64,000 bases of DNA from JANXQG01 sp963780045. GTDB lineage: Bacteria; Planctomycetota; Planctomycetia; Pirellulales; Thermoguttaceae. The DNA lies in assembly GCA_963780045.1 (NCBI GenBank), contig CAVZZZ010000001.1, positions 3,038,001-3,102,000 on the forward strand. The letters are read 5' to 3'. Shown piece after piece: positions 28,957 to 37,001 of the stretch (its first letter is position 1; each line of letters starts with the position of its first letter). The notes beneath the pieces are model-generated. The model was not told the origin of the DNA, ran no database searches, and worked only from the letters and a program-made list of their open reading frames with translations. The position numbers and the translations under genes are program-made.

Positions 28957-29349
28957 ATGACTGACAATTCGACCAAGAAAGTCCTCTCTGTCGGCAATTG
29001 CCGATACGACCACGGCCGCTTGGCCAACATGCTTACCGAGCATTTTCAGGCCGACGTGATATACGCCCGGCACGAAGAGGAAGCTGTGGAAAAACTCCGC
29101 GCGCAGCGTTTCGATCTGGTATTGGTGAACCGCGTTCTGCACCGCAACGGTCAGCAGGGCCTGGAGGTGATCCGCCGCCTGAAGTCGGAGCCGGAACTGG
29201 CCGCCACGCCCGTCATGCTCTTGAGCAACCATACCGACTACCAGCAGCAGGCCCTCGCCGCCGGCGCGGAGCCGGGTTTCGGCAAGGAAAAGCTCGACAA
29301 GCCGGAGCTGGTCGAGGATCTGCGGCCCTACCTGGGGTCCAAGGCGTGA
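28957..29349 (+). CDS. Degenerate receiver-domain protein
   Basis: The ~130-residue product follows the receiver fold (KKVLSVGNCRYDHGRLANML, FDLVLVNRVLHRNGQQGLEVIRRL, ATPVMLLSNHTDYQQQALAAGA and a closing helix). The strand that normally ends in the phospho-acceptor Asp reads LVLVNRVL, so Asn replaces Asp, and the Lys switch is not obvious (GFGKEKLDKPEL). It is therefore probably a phosphorylation-independent pseudo-receiver. ATG 28957 (MTDNSTKK) fits the domain better than ATG 28915. The 3' end overlaps the convergent SGNH gene by 22 bases. Confidence 0.8.
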   Translation: MTDNSTKKVLSVGNCRYDHGRLANMLTEHFQADVIYARHEEEAVEKLRAQRFDLVLVNRVLHRNGQQGLEVIRRLKSEPELAATPVMLLSNHTDYQQQALAAGAEPGFGKEKLDKPELVEDLRPYLGSKA

Positions 29350-30545
29350 TCTGAGTCCCGTCGCGCAATGTCAGCCGCGATGACCTCCGCCGCAATCGTA
29401 TTCCCGGCCGGGTTCCAATGAAAATCGTGGACGAACGTCAGCCGCTCGAACCGGCCGCTGCGCTTGGCTGAGAGCATTGGCGCCATGAGGTCGACCGTTG
29501 CCAGCCGCAGCTCGCCGGCCAAACGCTCAAACGCTTCGCGGCTGGCGATTTCCTCGGCAAGACAAAGATCGCTCGTGGAGGTAACGTCGTCCTCGCTCAG
29601 CTCAGCCTGGCCCGGCACGAGCACTGTGAGGAAGCGGGCCTGCTTCGCTCGGCAGACATCCCGCAGGGCGGCCAGGTAGTGCCGCGTGATGGCCACCGCA
29701 GGGCTGCACTCGCTGGTATCCGCCGCAATCTCCGCTGGCGATAGCGTCCGCCGCCCGGCTGAATCGAACAGGTCCTTGTTTTTTCGCGAGTATTGGATGC
29801 CATCAATGCAGTAGCTTGCCAGATTGAAAATGCACCAGGCGTCCTTCATCCAGTTCTTCCACTGCTGCGCCGCGGTAGCAGGCCGAGGCGGGACGAGCTG
29901 GATTCGCCCCTCACTTATCGTCGCGTAGACGCGGCCCGCCAAATGCTTGCCCACATTGTCGCCAAAATCGTTGCCGAAAAAGACGAGCACGACGGTGTCG
30001 CCGGGCCGCAACCTCGGCGCAACGTGCTTCTGGAAAATCAAAAACTCCTGCACCGTGCCCGCGCCGATCAGGCCGAAGTTGTGAACGTGTCGGCCCAGCC
30101 GCCGAGCCATTTGGTTTGTAAGCAGGTCGTGCTGGCCGATGCCGTAACCCCAGACGAACGAGTCTCCCAGTACGTAGACTACGCGCGGATCGCTCGTGTT
30201 GTCTGTCTCCCCGCGGCGAAAGCCGTTCTCGTCGTGTTCGACGATAACGTCGAAATCCGCGCGGCGGAAGCGGCCGGTGAAATTTGCCTTGCCGTGATAG
30301 CCCAGTTCGTTGTCGGGCACGAAAAACGAACCCATCGGATTCGTGTAACTCCGGCCGTAGCCGCACACGCGCAAGGTGATTTCGGCAACCGCGCAAGCGG
30401 CGATGAGCGACATGCAAGAGGCAAGCAGCGGGAACAGGATCCGTCGCCGCAGCGACGCCGCGCGGACCCGCGGCGCGGGCACGGGCGCAGCCGCCGGAGA
30501 GGCAATCGGCGTGACGGCGGCGCGGTCTTCGAGAAGGCCCTGCAA
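29328..30545 (-). CDS. Membrane-anchored SGNH/GDSL-type hydrolase
   Basis: The 405-residue protein has a Pro/Ala-rich cytoplasmic leader, one membrane anchor (ILFPLLASCMSLIAACAVAE), then an SGNH hydrolase domain: block I RVVYVLGDSFVWGYGIG with the nucleophile Ser, a Gly-containing block (HNFGLIGAGTVQE), VLVFFGNDFGDN, and the catalytic Asp/His near the end in VHDFHWNPAGNTIAAEVI. Extracytoplasmic members of this class often add or remove acetyl groups on polysaccharides (AlgX/DltD-like logic), but the substrate is not evident. The ~25-residue leader contains many Ala/Pro codons; a later start is possible. Confidence 0.85.
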   Translation of the reverse strand: MQGLLEDRAAVTPIASPAAAPVPAPRVRAASLRRRILFPLLASCMSLIAACAVAEITLRVCGYGRSYTNPMGSFFVPDNELGYHGKANFTGRFRRADFDVIVEHDENGFRRGETDNTSDPRVVYVLGDSFVWGYGIGQHDLLTNQMARRLGRHVHNFGLIGAGTVQEFLIFQKHVAPRLRPGDTVVLVFFGNDFGDNVGKHLAGRVYATISEGRIQLVPPRPATAAQQWKNWMKDAWCIFNLASYCIDGIQYSRKNKDLFDSAGRRTLSPAEIAADTSECSPAVAITRHYLAALRDVCRAKQARFLTVLVPGQAELSEDDVTSTSDLCLAEEIASREAFERLAGELRLATVDLMAPMLSAKRSGRFERLTFVHDFHWNPAGNTIAAEVIAADIARRDSDHALDPR

Positions 30546-30589
30546 AGTCGATGCTCCCGCAGTTCGGTATCAAGGGCGGCATCGTACCG

Positions 30590-30720
30590 ATTTGCAGCCG
30601 ATCAGACAAGACGAATGGGTGCCACGCGCTGAGCCGGGGCACCCGCTTGCGGGTCGCGAAGGGCGGTTTTCCGCGTTGCCACGCCCTTCGCTTGAAGCTC
30701 AGGACGTGCCACCCGATCCG
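30590..30720. repeat. Repeat-rich gap with a CCCGCTTGCGGG palindrome
   Basis: 30636-30658 (GGGGCACCCGCTTGCGGGTC then GCG) is a copy of the palindrome family in the cyclase gene. Nearby GAAGGGCGGTTTTCCG and CCACGCCCTTCGCTTG form another loose inverted pair. There is no supportable gene between the SGNH hydrolase gene and pheA. Confidence 0.6.
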
Positions 30721-30758
30721 GGATTCCTTACGGGCGAGTCGGTGATCGGCCTTCGATC

Positions 30759-31865
30759 TCACGCATCCACCGGGGCCGTGACGGGGAACGCCCCCAGCAC
30801 CTCCAGCCGCACGGCCTTCCGCTGCAACACCGCAAGCGCCTTCTGCAACCGCCGCTCGCTGGGGTGCGCGGCCACCTCGACAAAGAACAAATAGGCCCGG
30901 TCGCTGCCCGGCAACGGAAACGACTCGATCCAGGTCAGATTCAGCCGGCCGCGCTTGAAGATGTTCAGCGCGTCGGCCAAGCTGCCGGGGCGGTGCTCCA
31001 TCTGAAAGAGCACCGCGGTGCGGTCGTCGCCGGTTCGACCGGGCACCTGCCCGCCGATCACTACGAAGCGGGTCAAGTTGTTGGGATTGTCCTCGATCTT
31101 CTCCGCCAGCGTGTCGAGCTTGTATTCCACGCCGGCCTGACGGCTGGCAATGGCAGCCGCTCCCGGTTTTTCCCCGGCCAACTGCGCGGCCGTGGCGGTG
31201 CTGGTGACCTCGATCGTGCGGGCCAGCGGGAGGTGCTTCGCCAGCCAGTTGCGGCATTGGCTGATTGCTTGCGGCTTGCTGTAGACCTCGCGGACCTCGG
31301 CCCGCGAGCATCTGCCCAGGAGCGTGTGGTGGATGCGCATTTCCATCTGCCCGCAAATCCGCACAGGCAGCCGAGTGAACATTTCCAGCGTATCGGCGAT
31401 GCGGCCGTCGGTGGAATTCTCCACCGGCACGATGCCGAAGTCGGCATGCTGCTGATCGACTTCCTCGAACACGGCCGCGATTGTCGCAACGGGCACGAAC
31501 TCCACCGCCTGCCCGAAGCGGTGCAGGGCGGCAAGATGGCTGTAGCTGTACATCGGCCCCAGGCAGGCAATGCGCAATGGCCGGACCAGCGCCCGGCAAC
31601 TGCTAAGCAACTCGCGGAAAACGGCCTGCAAGCTCGCCTTGGGCAGCGGACCGCCGGATTGTTCGATGACTGCGGAGACAGCCGCCTCGTCCCATCCGGC
31701 GGCTGAGGAACCGGCCGCCGTCTCGCCGGGACCGGCGTCTTTCACCAACTCGGCCCGCCGCTGCGCCAGCGCGGCAATCTGGCGATCAATCTCCGCCACC
31801 GACGTCGCGCTGGCCGAGCCGCGCTTGGCGGGCTGTTTCTTCTTGTTTGCAGGTGCTCGTGCCAT
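30759..31865 (-). CDS. pheA: Prephenate dehydratase with N-terminal chorismate-mutase-like region and ACT domain
   Basis: Converts prephenate to phenylpyruvate for phenylalanine synthesis. The dehydratase domain starts at RIACLGPMYSYSHLAA, has GIVPVENSTDGRI and the catalytic NLTRFVVIG (TRF motif). The ACT domain follows (MEHRPGSLADALNIFK, LNLTWIESFPLPG); the Phe-binding ESRP motif of well-studied enzymes reads ESFP here. The N-terminal ~70 residues match an AroQ chorismate mutase (IDRQIAALAQRRAELV ... LQAVFRELLSSCRAL), but the Lys and Arg-Glu pair expected in the middle are not seen, so this part may be inactive. ATG 31865 lies 5 bases after the stop of the upstream kinase gene, so the two are co-transcribed. 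Confidence 0.93.
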   Translation of the reverse strand: MARAPANKKKQPAKRGSASATSVAEIDRQIAALAQRRAELVKDAGPGETAAGSSAAGWDEAAVSAVIEQSGGPLPKASLQAVFRELLSSCRALVRPLRIACLGPMYSYSHLAALHRFGQAVEFVPVATIAAVFEEVDQQHADFGIVPVENSTDGRIADTLEMFTRLPVRICGQMEMRIHHTLLGRCSRAEVREVYSKPQAISQCRNWLAKHLPLARTIEVTSTATAAQLAGEKPGAAAIASRQAGVEYKLDTLAEKIEDNPNNLTRFVVIGGQVPGRTGDDRTAVLFQMEHRPGSLADALNIFKRGRLNLTWIESFPLPGSDRAYLFFVEVAAHPSERRLQKALAVLQRKAVRLEVLGAFPVTAPVDA

Positions 31866-31870
31866 AGTCG

Positions 31871-32950
31871 TCACCGCTGCACGCGGGCGTTGCCGCGCCA
31901 AATACTCCAGACTTGCTCTTCGTCGGCAGGCTGCGCGTAGTCAGTCAAAAGGGTCGTGGCTAGCGCACCGCAGGCCCAGCCGAACTCGATCCACTTCCGC
32001 GGTTCCCAGCCTTTGAGGATCGCGTAGAGCAATCCGCCCACAAAGCCGTCGCCGCCGCCGATGCGGTCCAGTACGGTGATGTCCCGCGGTTCGACGACGA
32101 ACCACTCGTCGCCGGCCGCCATGACCGCGCCCCAATGGTGATGGTTCGCGTCGATGACTTCTCGCAGCGTTGTGGCGTAAGTTGAGGCATGGGGGAACGC
32201 CTGCCTCGCGCGGTGGATCATTTCCTTGAAGGCCTCGACCTGGGCCTTCAGGTCCTTGCCGCCCGCGTCCGGTCCGTGGACGCCCAGACAAAGCTGAAAA
32301 TCCTCCTCGTTGCCCACCAGCACGTCCGCCAGGTGCGCGATCTCGGCGAAGATCGCGGAAAGCTCCTTCTCGCGGCCCTTCCAGAACGTGGCGCGATGGT
32401 TCAGGTCGAAGGATATCTTCGTACCGTGCCGCTTGGCCGCGCGGGCCAGCTCCAGGCAGAACTGGCCCGTCTCCGGCGACAAGGCGCCGATCAGGCCGGA
32501 AAGGTGGACGATCTGCACGCCTTCCGCGCCGAAGAGCCGCTCCAGATCGAAATCTTTCACGTTCAGCGTGCGGCCGACCTCGCCCGCGCGATCGTTCCAC
32601 ACCCGCGGGCCGCGCATCGCCATGCCGCTATCGGCGATGTTGAACTGGTGCCGATAGCCCCACGGCCCGCCCTGCGGCACCTCCACGCCCTCGTATTCCA
32701 TGTGGCGGCCGCGGAGATTGTCCTTGATAAGCTGCGCGACCGGACTTCCCTTGACGAACGTCGTGAGCACTTTCACCGGCAGGTCGAGATACGAGGCGAC
32801 GCTCGCCACGTTCGTCTCCGCGCTGGTGGCTTGCATATGAAACATCCCGCCCACATGGACTGGCTGTCCGGCCAGCGGCGTGATGCGAACGCCCATGCTC
32901 GTCGGCACGACCAGGGCGTATTTGCAGTTTTCCTTGAGGGCGAGTTTCAT
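31871..32950 (-). CDS. PfkB-family sugar kinase, 2-keto-3-deoxygluconate kinase-like
   Basis: A ribokinase/PfkB kinase of about 359 residues. It shows VHVGGMFHMQATSAETNVASVA near the sugar site, SFDLNHRATFW, ADVLVGNEEDF, and the C-terminal anion-hole motif as DRIGGGDGFVGGLLYAIL; the catalytic Asp is in GGGDGF, with Gly where GAGDAF is usual. The N-terminal part and the DLNHR segment resemble KdgK, which phosphorylates 2-keto-3-deoxygluconate. A mannonate dehydratase that would make this substrate lies about 9 kb away. I chose ATG 32950 (MKLALKENCKYALVV); its ribosome site GGGGAGAA is part of a repeat (32957-32996). pheA follows directly. Confidence 0.88.
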   Translation of the reverse strand: MKLALKENCKYALVVPTSMGVRITPLAGQPVHVGGMFHMQATSAETNVASVASYLDLPVKVLTTFVKGSPVAQLIKDNLRGRHMEYEGVEVPQGGPWGYRHQFNIADSGMAMRGPRVWNDRAGEVGRTLNVKDFDLERLFGAEGVQIVHLSGLIGALSPETGQFCLELARAAKRHGTKISFDLNHRATFWKGREKELSAIFAEIAHLADVLVGNEEDFQLCLGVHGPDAGGKDLKAQVEAFKEMIHRARQAFPHASTYATTLREVIDANHHHWGAVMAAGDEWFVVEPRDITVLDRIGGGDGFVGGLLYAILKGWEPRKWIEFGWACGALATTLLTDYAQPADEEQVWSIWRGNARVQR

Positions 32951-32956
32951 GGCAAT

Positions 32957-32996
32957 TCTCCCCTCTCTCACCGGGAGAGGGGCAGGGGGTGAGGGT
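32957..32996. repeat. CCCTCTCTC/GAGAGGGG inverted element supplying a ribosome site
   Basis: TCTCCCCTCTCTCACCGGGA followed by GAGGGGCAGGGGGTGAGGG can fold on itself. On the - strand, its edge provides GGGGAGAA 6-8 bases before the kinase ATG 32950. A related element is inside the kinase gene at 22109-22140. Confidence 0.65.
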
Positions 32997-33191
32997 TTTT
33001 TCGGCAGGCTAGAGCGGAGCCGTTGCATCGACCAATCGCAAGCCTGAGTTTACGAACACCGACGCGGTAATGCAAGGAGGAGCGGGTGTCTGGGCAATGC
33101 CGACACTGGACCACTGCACTGGTTCATGCATATTATTCCTCATGGGTTCGGGCAATGCCCGATGCGCTAAACCTCTGACAGGAGAGAAGCA

Positions 33192-34158
33192 ATGGCAACG
33201 CAAACATTGGACCGCGAGACGGATGAATTGGTGCTGGAAGTAGAGCGGCTGCGCGAGATTTGTCGTTCCGCTGGGGCGATCGACACGGAACAGACCAGTC
33301 GCGGCAATCAGCCGGTCGGGGTGGACTTGTGCTTGGAACGCAGTGACGTCTCCTTCGGCAACGTCCGGCCGGATGTCGTTCAGATCCGCCTTACCGTGCG
33401 AAACCGCGGCACGCGCAGCGTCCCGGCCTGATGTGCTGGCCGTCGAAGCCGCGCCGCTAGGGGCCTTTCTGCCTTGGCAGCCGCTGACGGAAGTTGCCTT
33501 GCCGGCGATCGCGTCCGGCGCGTCCGCCATCGTGACGGCCGAAGTCACCAGCCGTCGCCCCGCGCCGCTGGGCAGTTTCGCCAACCTCCCGCCGCGCCGC
33601 TTGCTCACCGCCTTGCTGACACCGGACGAGGAGCCGGCGAACCGGCCAGCCAGCCCGGCCACGGGCGTTCTCTCGCTGCTCTTCGGCGGCCGGCGGCGCG
33701 CCGATTTGCCCGCCGACTTGTTCGACCTGTTGGGCAGGGGCAACCCGCACTGGGCCGGAAATCTCAACGTGTTCGTCGGCGGCAAGCCAGTCGAGCGGCA
33801 CCGCGCCCGAGCGCTGCGAATCTACCCCGGCCGGGCCAATCTCGCTTTCTTTCTCCTTGGCAGTGGCCCCGACGCCTATTCCCTGCGGATCGAGGGCGAC
33901 GGCGCCCAGTGGACCACGCTGCTGGACGCCACCGACTGCGCTTCGCCGTGCGATCGCGAACATGCCGGCCGCCTGGGAGAGTCCCAGTGGATCGAGACCA
34001 CAGGCACGCACTTCATCCTCCTTGCCATGTGCCCGCCGCCCGATTGGCGGCAAGGCGGCGTCGAAGTCCACGTCCGCCAGCGTTCCACCGACGAGACCGC
34101 CGTTGTCGAATTCACCTTCGACGCCGCCGCGGCCGGGCCGGGATGCTACGCGGTGTAA
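33192..34158 (+). CDS. Hypothetical protein with a beta-rich N-terminal half, one frame break
   Basis: No family recognised. A clear ribosome site (AGGAGAGAAGC) precedes ATG 33192. The first part (RDVSFGNVRPDVVQIRLTV-like strand, VRNRGTRSV) resembles a CARDB/Ig-type strand pattern. The frame breaks near 33429; adding one CG (CCG-CG-GCC) gives VPRPDVLAVEAAPLGAFLPW. The rest includes NLNVFVGGKPVERHRARAL, ARALRIYPGRANLAFFLLGS and HFILLAMCPPPDWRQGG, again strand-like. No signal peptide or membrane segment is seen. About 322 residues in total; function unknown. Confidence 0.72.
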
Positions 34159-34198
34159 GCCTCGCGCAGCGCACAGCGCCCGTGATCTACAGTCCCGC

Positions 34199-34440
34199 AG
34201 CGTGCCCCGAAGGGGCGTCAGTTTCCCCAGCGAAGGGCGAAGCCCTGGTAGCGCCGGCCCCACCTGGCATTTGTTGATTTATCGTGTCCCTCATTCGGGC
34301 CAACGGCCCAGCCGTTTCTCTTACGGGAACGGTTGGACCGTTGGGCCGGAAAAACGGACGCCCCTTCGGGACTTGCATCGTGCGCAGGGTTACGGTCCTA
34401 TCCAGGGCTGCGCCCTTCGCTGGGGCTTCCGATCCAGGCG
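34199..34440. repeat. Cluster of GGGCGAAGCCC-type and CCAACGGTCC-type inverted repeats
   Basis: Several short inverted pairs are packed here: CCCAGCGAAGGGCGAAGCCC versus GGGCTGCGCCCTTCGCTGGG (34229 region versus 34407 region), CGGGCCAACGGCCC near 34296, and GGTTGGACCGTTGGGCC near 34332. The stretch separates a hypothetical gene from a decayed PEP-CTERM gene and probably helped to disrupt it. Confidence 0.65.
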
Positions 34441-34441
34441 C

Positions 34442-34616
34442 TCCTAACAACGTCTACTTCGGCGACGGCACGCAATACGAGAACAGCCAGACCCAGCTCG
34501 AGCTTTTCCAGTAAGCCAACTCGGTTCCGGAGCCGTCGAGCCTGCTCTTGCTGGCGATTGGCGGGCTGACTGCGGCCGCATCAGCGATATTCAAACACCT
34601 ACCCTTGCGTGCCTGA
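34442..34616 (+). pseudogene. 3' remnant of a PEP-CTERM protein gene
   Basis: In one frame: NNVYFGDGTQYENSQTQLEL, then FQ, a TAA stop at 34512, then ANSVPEPSSLLLLAIGGLTA followed by ASAIFKHLPLRA and TGA. VPEP followed by a hydrophobic helix and a basic tail is the PEP-CTERM anchor, which is recognised by exosortases. Both the internal stop and the missing 5' part (replaced by repeats) point to a dead gene. Unlike the frame breaks elsewhere, the stop here is not cured by adding one or two bases. Confidence 0.7.
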
Positions 34617-34828
34617 ACTTCATCGCTTGCGGGCAACGCGCACCAATCGGGCGATTGTGATGCCGCCACGCGGCATGGGCCGCACCATTTTTATTCCGCA
34701 GGGCTATCGGGGCCACAGGGCAATCGGGGCCACACCTTAAGCATCAACTTTGCAAGCGGTCAATCCTGTGCGCCGTCGGGACAAGCTCGGCGGCGGCGTG
34801 ATGTGCGCTGGGCATAGGAAGATGTTGC

Positions 34829-35146
34829 TTAACGTCGGGCGGCTGGCAAGGTCTCGACGGTGAGAGTCAATCCCATCGCCTTAGTCACCGCGAAGAGCGT
34901 GGAAAGACGCGGATTCCCCCGCGGCGAGAGGGCGCGATAGAGACTTTCCCGCTGCATGCCAGCCGCCTTGGCGACTTTGGCGATTCCGCCGCGGGCCTCG
35001 GCAATCTGCCGCAGCGCGATCAAGAGCACCCGCGGCTCTTCCGTGTCCTCAATGGCCGCCTTAAGATATTCCGCGGCGAAGGCGCGGTCCTTCCGCAACC
35101 TCTTCCGCATTACCTCGTCGTGCGAGATGCTTGCTTTGCCGCTCAT
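34829..35146 (-). CDS. HigA-type antitoxin (addiction-module antidote, HTH)
   Basis: The 105-residue protein has a helix-turn-helix in the C-terminal half: GGIAKVAKAAGMQRESLYRA then SPRGNPRLSTLFAVTKAMGL, the pattern of the chromosomal HigA-like antidote family. It neutralises the toxin and represses the pair. ATG 35146 overlaps the toxin stop by 4 bases (ATGA); the longer open frame upstream is a shadow of the toxin gene. Toxin-first order is typical for this class. Confidence 0.92.
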   Translation of the reverse strand: MSGKASISHDEVMRKRLRKDRAFAAEYLKAAIEDTEEPRVLLIALRQIAEARGGIAKVAKAAGMQRESLYRALSPRGNPRLSTLFAVTKAMGLTLTVETLPAARR

Positions 35147-35472
35147 TTGTTGGTAGTTCTCCGTTGATAATCGTTCCAATACTGGACGGCACGTTCTACG
35201 TCGGCGGATTGCCGGCGCTTGTGGCCCCCGCACAACAGCAAAACCTGCGTCCGGCCACTGATCGTGTAGTAAACTTGGTAGCCCGGCCCAAAGTCGATTC
35301 GCAGTTCCCAGACGCCGGCCCGCAACGGTTTGCAATCACCGAAGTTGCCGACAGCCAACCGCGCGACTCTAGCAACAATCCGGCCTTCCGCCTTGGCATC
35401 CGTCAGCGAATCCAACCACTCCTCGAAGGGGTCCTTGCCGGACGCAGTCAAGTAGTGGCGGATTTCGTACAT
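35143..35472 (-). CDS. RelE/HigB-type toxin (Gp49-like killer protein)
   Basis: The 109-residue product matches the killer-protein class that pairs with HigA-like antidotes: YEIRHYLTASGKDPFEEWLD at the start, GVWELRIDFGPGYQVYYTIS in the centre, then LLLCGGHKRRQSADVERAV and YWNDYQRR at the end. Such toxins cut mRNA on the ribosome. It lies first in a two-gene unit with the antitoxin overlapping its stop. No adjacent mobile element is visible. Confidence 0.93.
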   Translation of the reverse strand: MYEIRHYLTASGKDPFEEWLDSLTDAKAEGRIVARVARLAVGNFGDCKPLRAGVWELRIDFGPGYQVYYTISGRTQVLLLCGGHKRRQSADVERAVQYWNDYQRRTTNK

Positions 35473-35735
35473 CCACAGAATTGTAACTTATATGTCACAC
35501 TTGGTCAAACCGTCTAGTCGCTGCATTTCTCGCCATTCAACGATGTTCACCATCCAGAGAGCACGTCTGGGTAGTCAGGGCAAGGGCAGTCGGGGGCCGG
35601 TAGGGCCAAACCCAAAATGTCGATTTTGGCGCACTGCGGCAGTGGCCGTGTACGTCAGAGCGCCCGCTCCCGACCTCTTAATGACTTATCGACGATGGCT
35701 GCATGCCCGACGTGACAGAGCTTGGTGCTCATCTT

Positions 35736-36308
35736 TCAGCCCCCAACCGCCGCGGCCGCGCGGCCATACGCCGGGTCCTTGATCCGAACACGCGCCCTTT
35801 CGTAATGGTGGGCGTCGTGATACGCCTGTATCGGCAGCAACTGCACAAAGTTGATGGCGCCGATTAGGGGGTCGGCGAGCACGACGTGGCCCAGAACCTG
35901 TTCGTCGTGCGTGCTGTAAAAGCGCCGATAAGCGGCGTGCTCCGCCCGCAGCGCTTCGCGCAGAAATCCGACGCTCACAGGCCGGCGTGGAGTCCGCTTC
36001 GGCGGAAAGATCCAGCCGCCGCTTTTCGGGTAATTGCGAAGATTGACGCGGAGGTAATCGATGTCGGCCTTGTACGGACGATGGCGAACGAGCCGCGCGA
36101 TGATCGACCCCAGCGGGTAATAGACGATCATGAGCCTGCGCAAGAAGCAATTGACGACGCGCGAATGGTCGAGATGCTCGCCGATGGACCAAACCCTGGG
36201 GGCGGGGCGATACCACAACACGCGATCGGGCAGTGCGCCTATCTCGAGGAAGATGGCTTCGCGTTGCTCGTCCAGCAGGTCCAGGTATCGCGTAATCGCG
36301 CTCGGCAT
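35736..36308 (-). CDS. DinB-like four-helix protein
   Basis: The 190-residue product carries the DinB/YfiT layout: RYLDLLDEQREAIFLEIGAL, then VWSIGEHLDHSRVVN with two His, and, near the C-terminus, IQAYHDAHHYERARV with two more. These His residues form the metal site of the fold. Family members include thiol-dependent transferases and proteins of unknown role. I take ATG 36308 (MPSAITRYLDLL); the upstream extension (36374) looks unrelated. It is flanked by a toxin-antitoxin pair and a long gene-poor gap. Confidence 0.85.
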   Translation of the reverse strand: MPSAITRYLDLLDEQREAIFLEIGALPDRVLWYRPAPRVWSIGEHLDHSRVVNCFLRRLMIVYYPLGSIIARLVRHRPYKADIDYLRVNLRNYPKSGGWIFPPKRTPRRPVSVGFLREALRAEHAAYRRFYSTHDEQVLGHVVLADPLIGAINFVQLLPIQAYHDAHHYERARVRIKDPAYGRAAAAVGG

Positions 36309-37001
36309 ACAAGCAACTTTCGCGCATGACTGCAATGACCGTGTTCGTCGTAACGCAGGCTCCCGGCCTCTCAATGACCTATTGACGATGCCTTCATGTT
36401 AGGAGCAAGATTCCAGGACCGCAACTCCGGGCGACGGCTTCGAGCATTATGTTTTGAGGCTTAGAGCCTTTCCGAGAACCCCGTAGGGCGTGGTCGAGTT
36501 CTACAAGACCCACCAAGAACCACTATGAATGGTGAGTCTTCGCTGCGCTCGACATCACGCTATGTGCGATTCTCGGATGGGCCCTTAAGTGCCGCCTCGA
36601 CTGCTGCCAGGTGCGGGCGAGCGCTTGCCAGGCCCATTTTGGCTGGGCGCTGATTATCTAAGCGCCAGGTCTTTGCCGGTCCGAACCGGGAGCAGAGCGA
36701 GTTCTCTCCAACTCGTTTGCCAGTAAGGCTTTACGGCGGCAAACCGAAGCGGGGTCGGAATTCCGCGTCGCGCGCTGTCAACAAAGGTCAATGCACCTAA
36801 AGCCTTGCGGCGCATGGACTTGCGGCGGGCCGCGAATGAGATCTCGGCCAATTAGTTGACAACTACTGTAAACATCTTATATTGGCCGTTGACGCGAGCA
36901 TGGAGCAAGGGGTGGGGCGCGGAGAGTCGATGCCGGACTCCCTGCTCCAAGCTCCCTGCTCCATGCCCCACCCAAACCCCGTTTTAACGAAAGGCCCCAC
37001 C
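36309..37001. other. Gene-poor stretch of about 690 bases
   Basis: No conserved gene seen. The only open frame of note (36654-36851, - strand, 65 codons) has no recognisable features. A repeat lies at the right end (36899-36975). The base composition is mixed and there is no RNA-like fold that I can support. Confidence 0.5.
36899..36975. repeat. CATGGAGCAAGG / GCTCCATGCCCC inverted repeat before the HTH gene
   Basis: Left part CATGGAGCAAGGGGTGGGG, right part CCTGCTCCAAGCTCCCTGCT then CCATGCCCCACCC: the arms are complementary, with a tandem CTGCTCCA.GCTCC unit in the right one. It lies some 30 bases before ATG 37002, so it is in the leader of that gene and could fold in the mRNA. Confidence 0.65.

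Noticed and set aside
29911..31599. A 562-codon open frame on the - strand spanning two genes
   Set aside because: It is out of frame with both pheA and the SGNH hydrolase gene, each of which has clear motifs in its own frame.
36654..36851. 65-codon frame on the - strand
   Set aside because: No conserved features, no ribosome site and no coupling with a neighbour.
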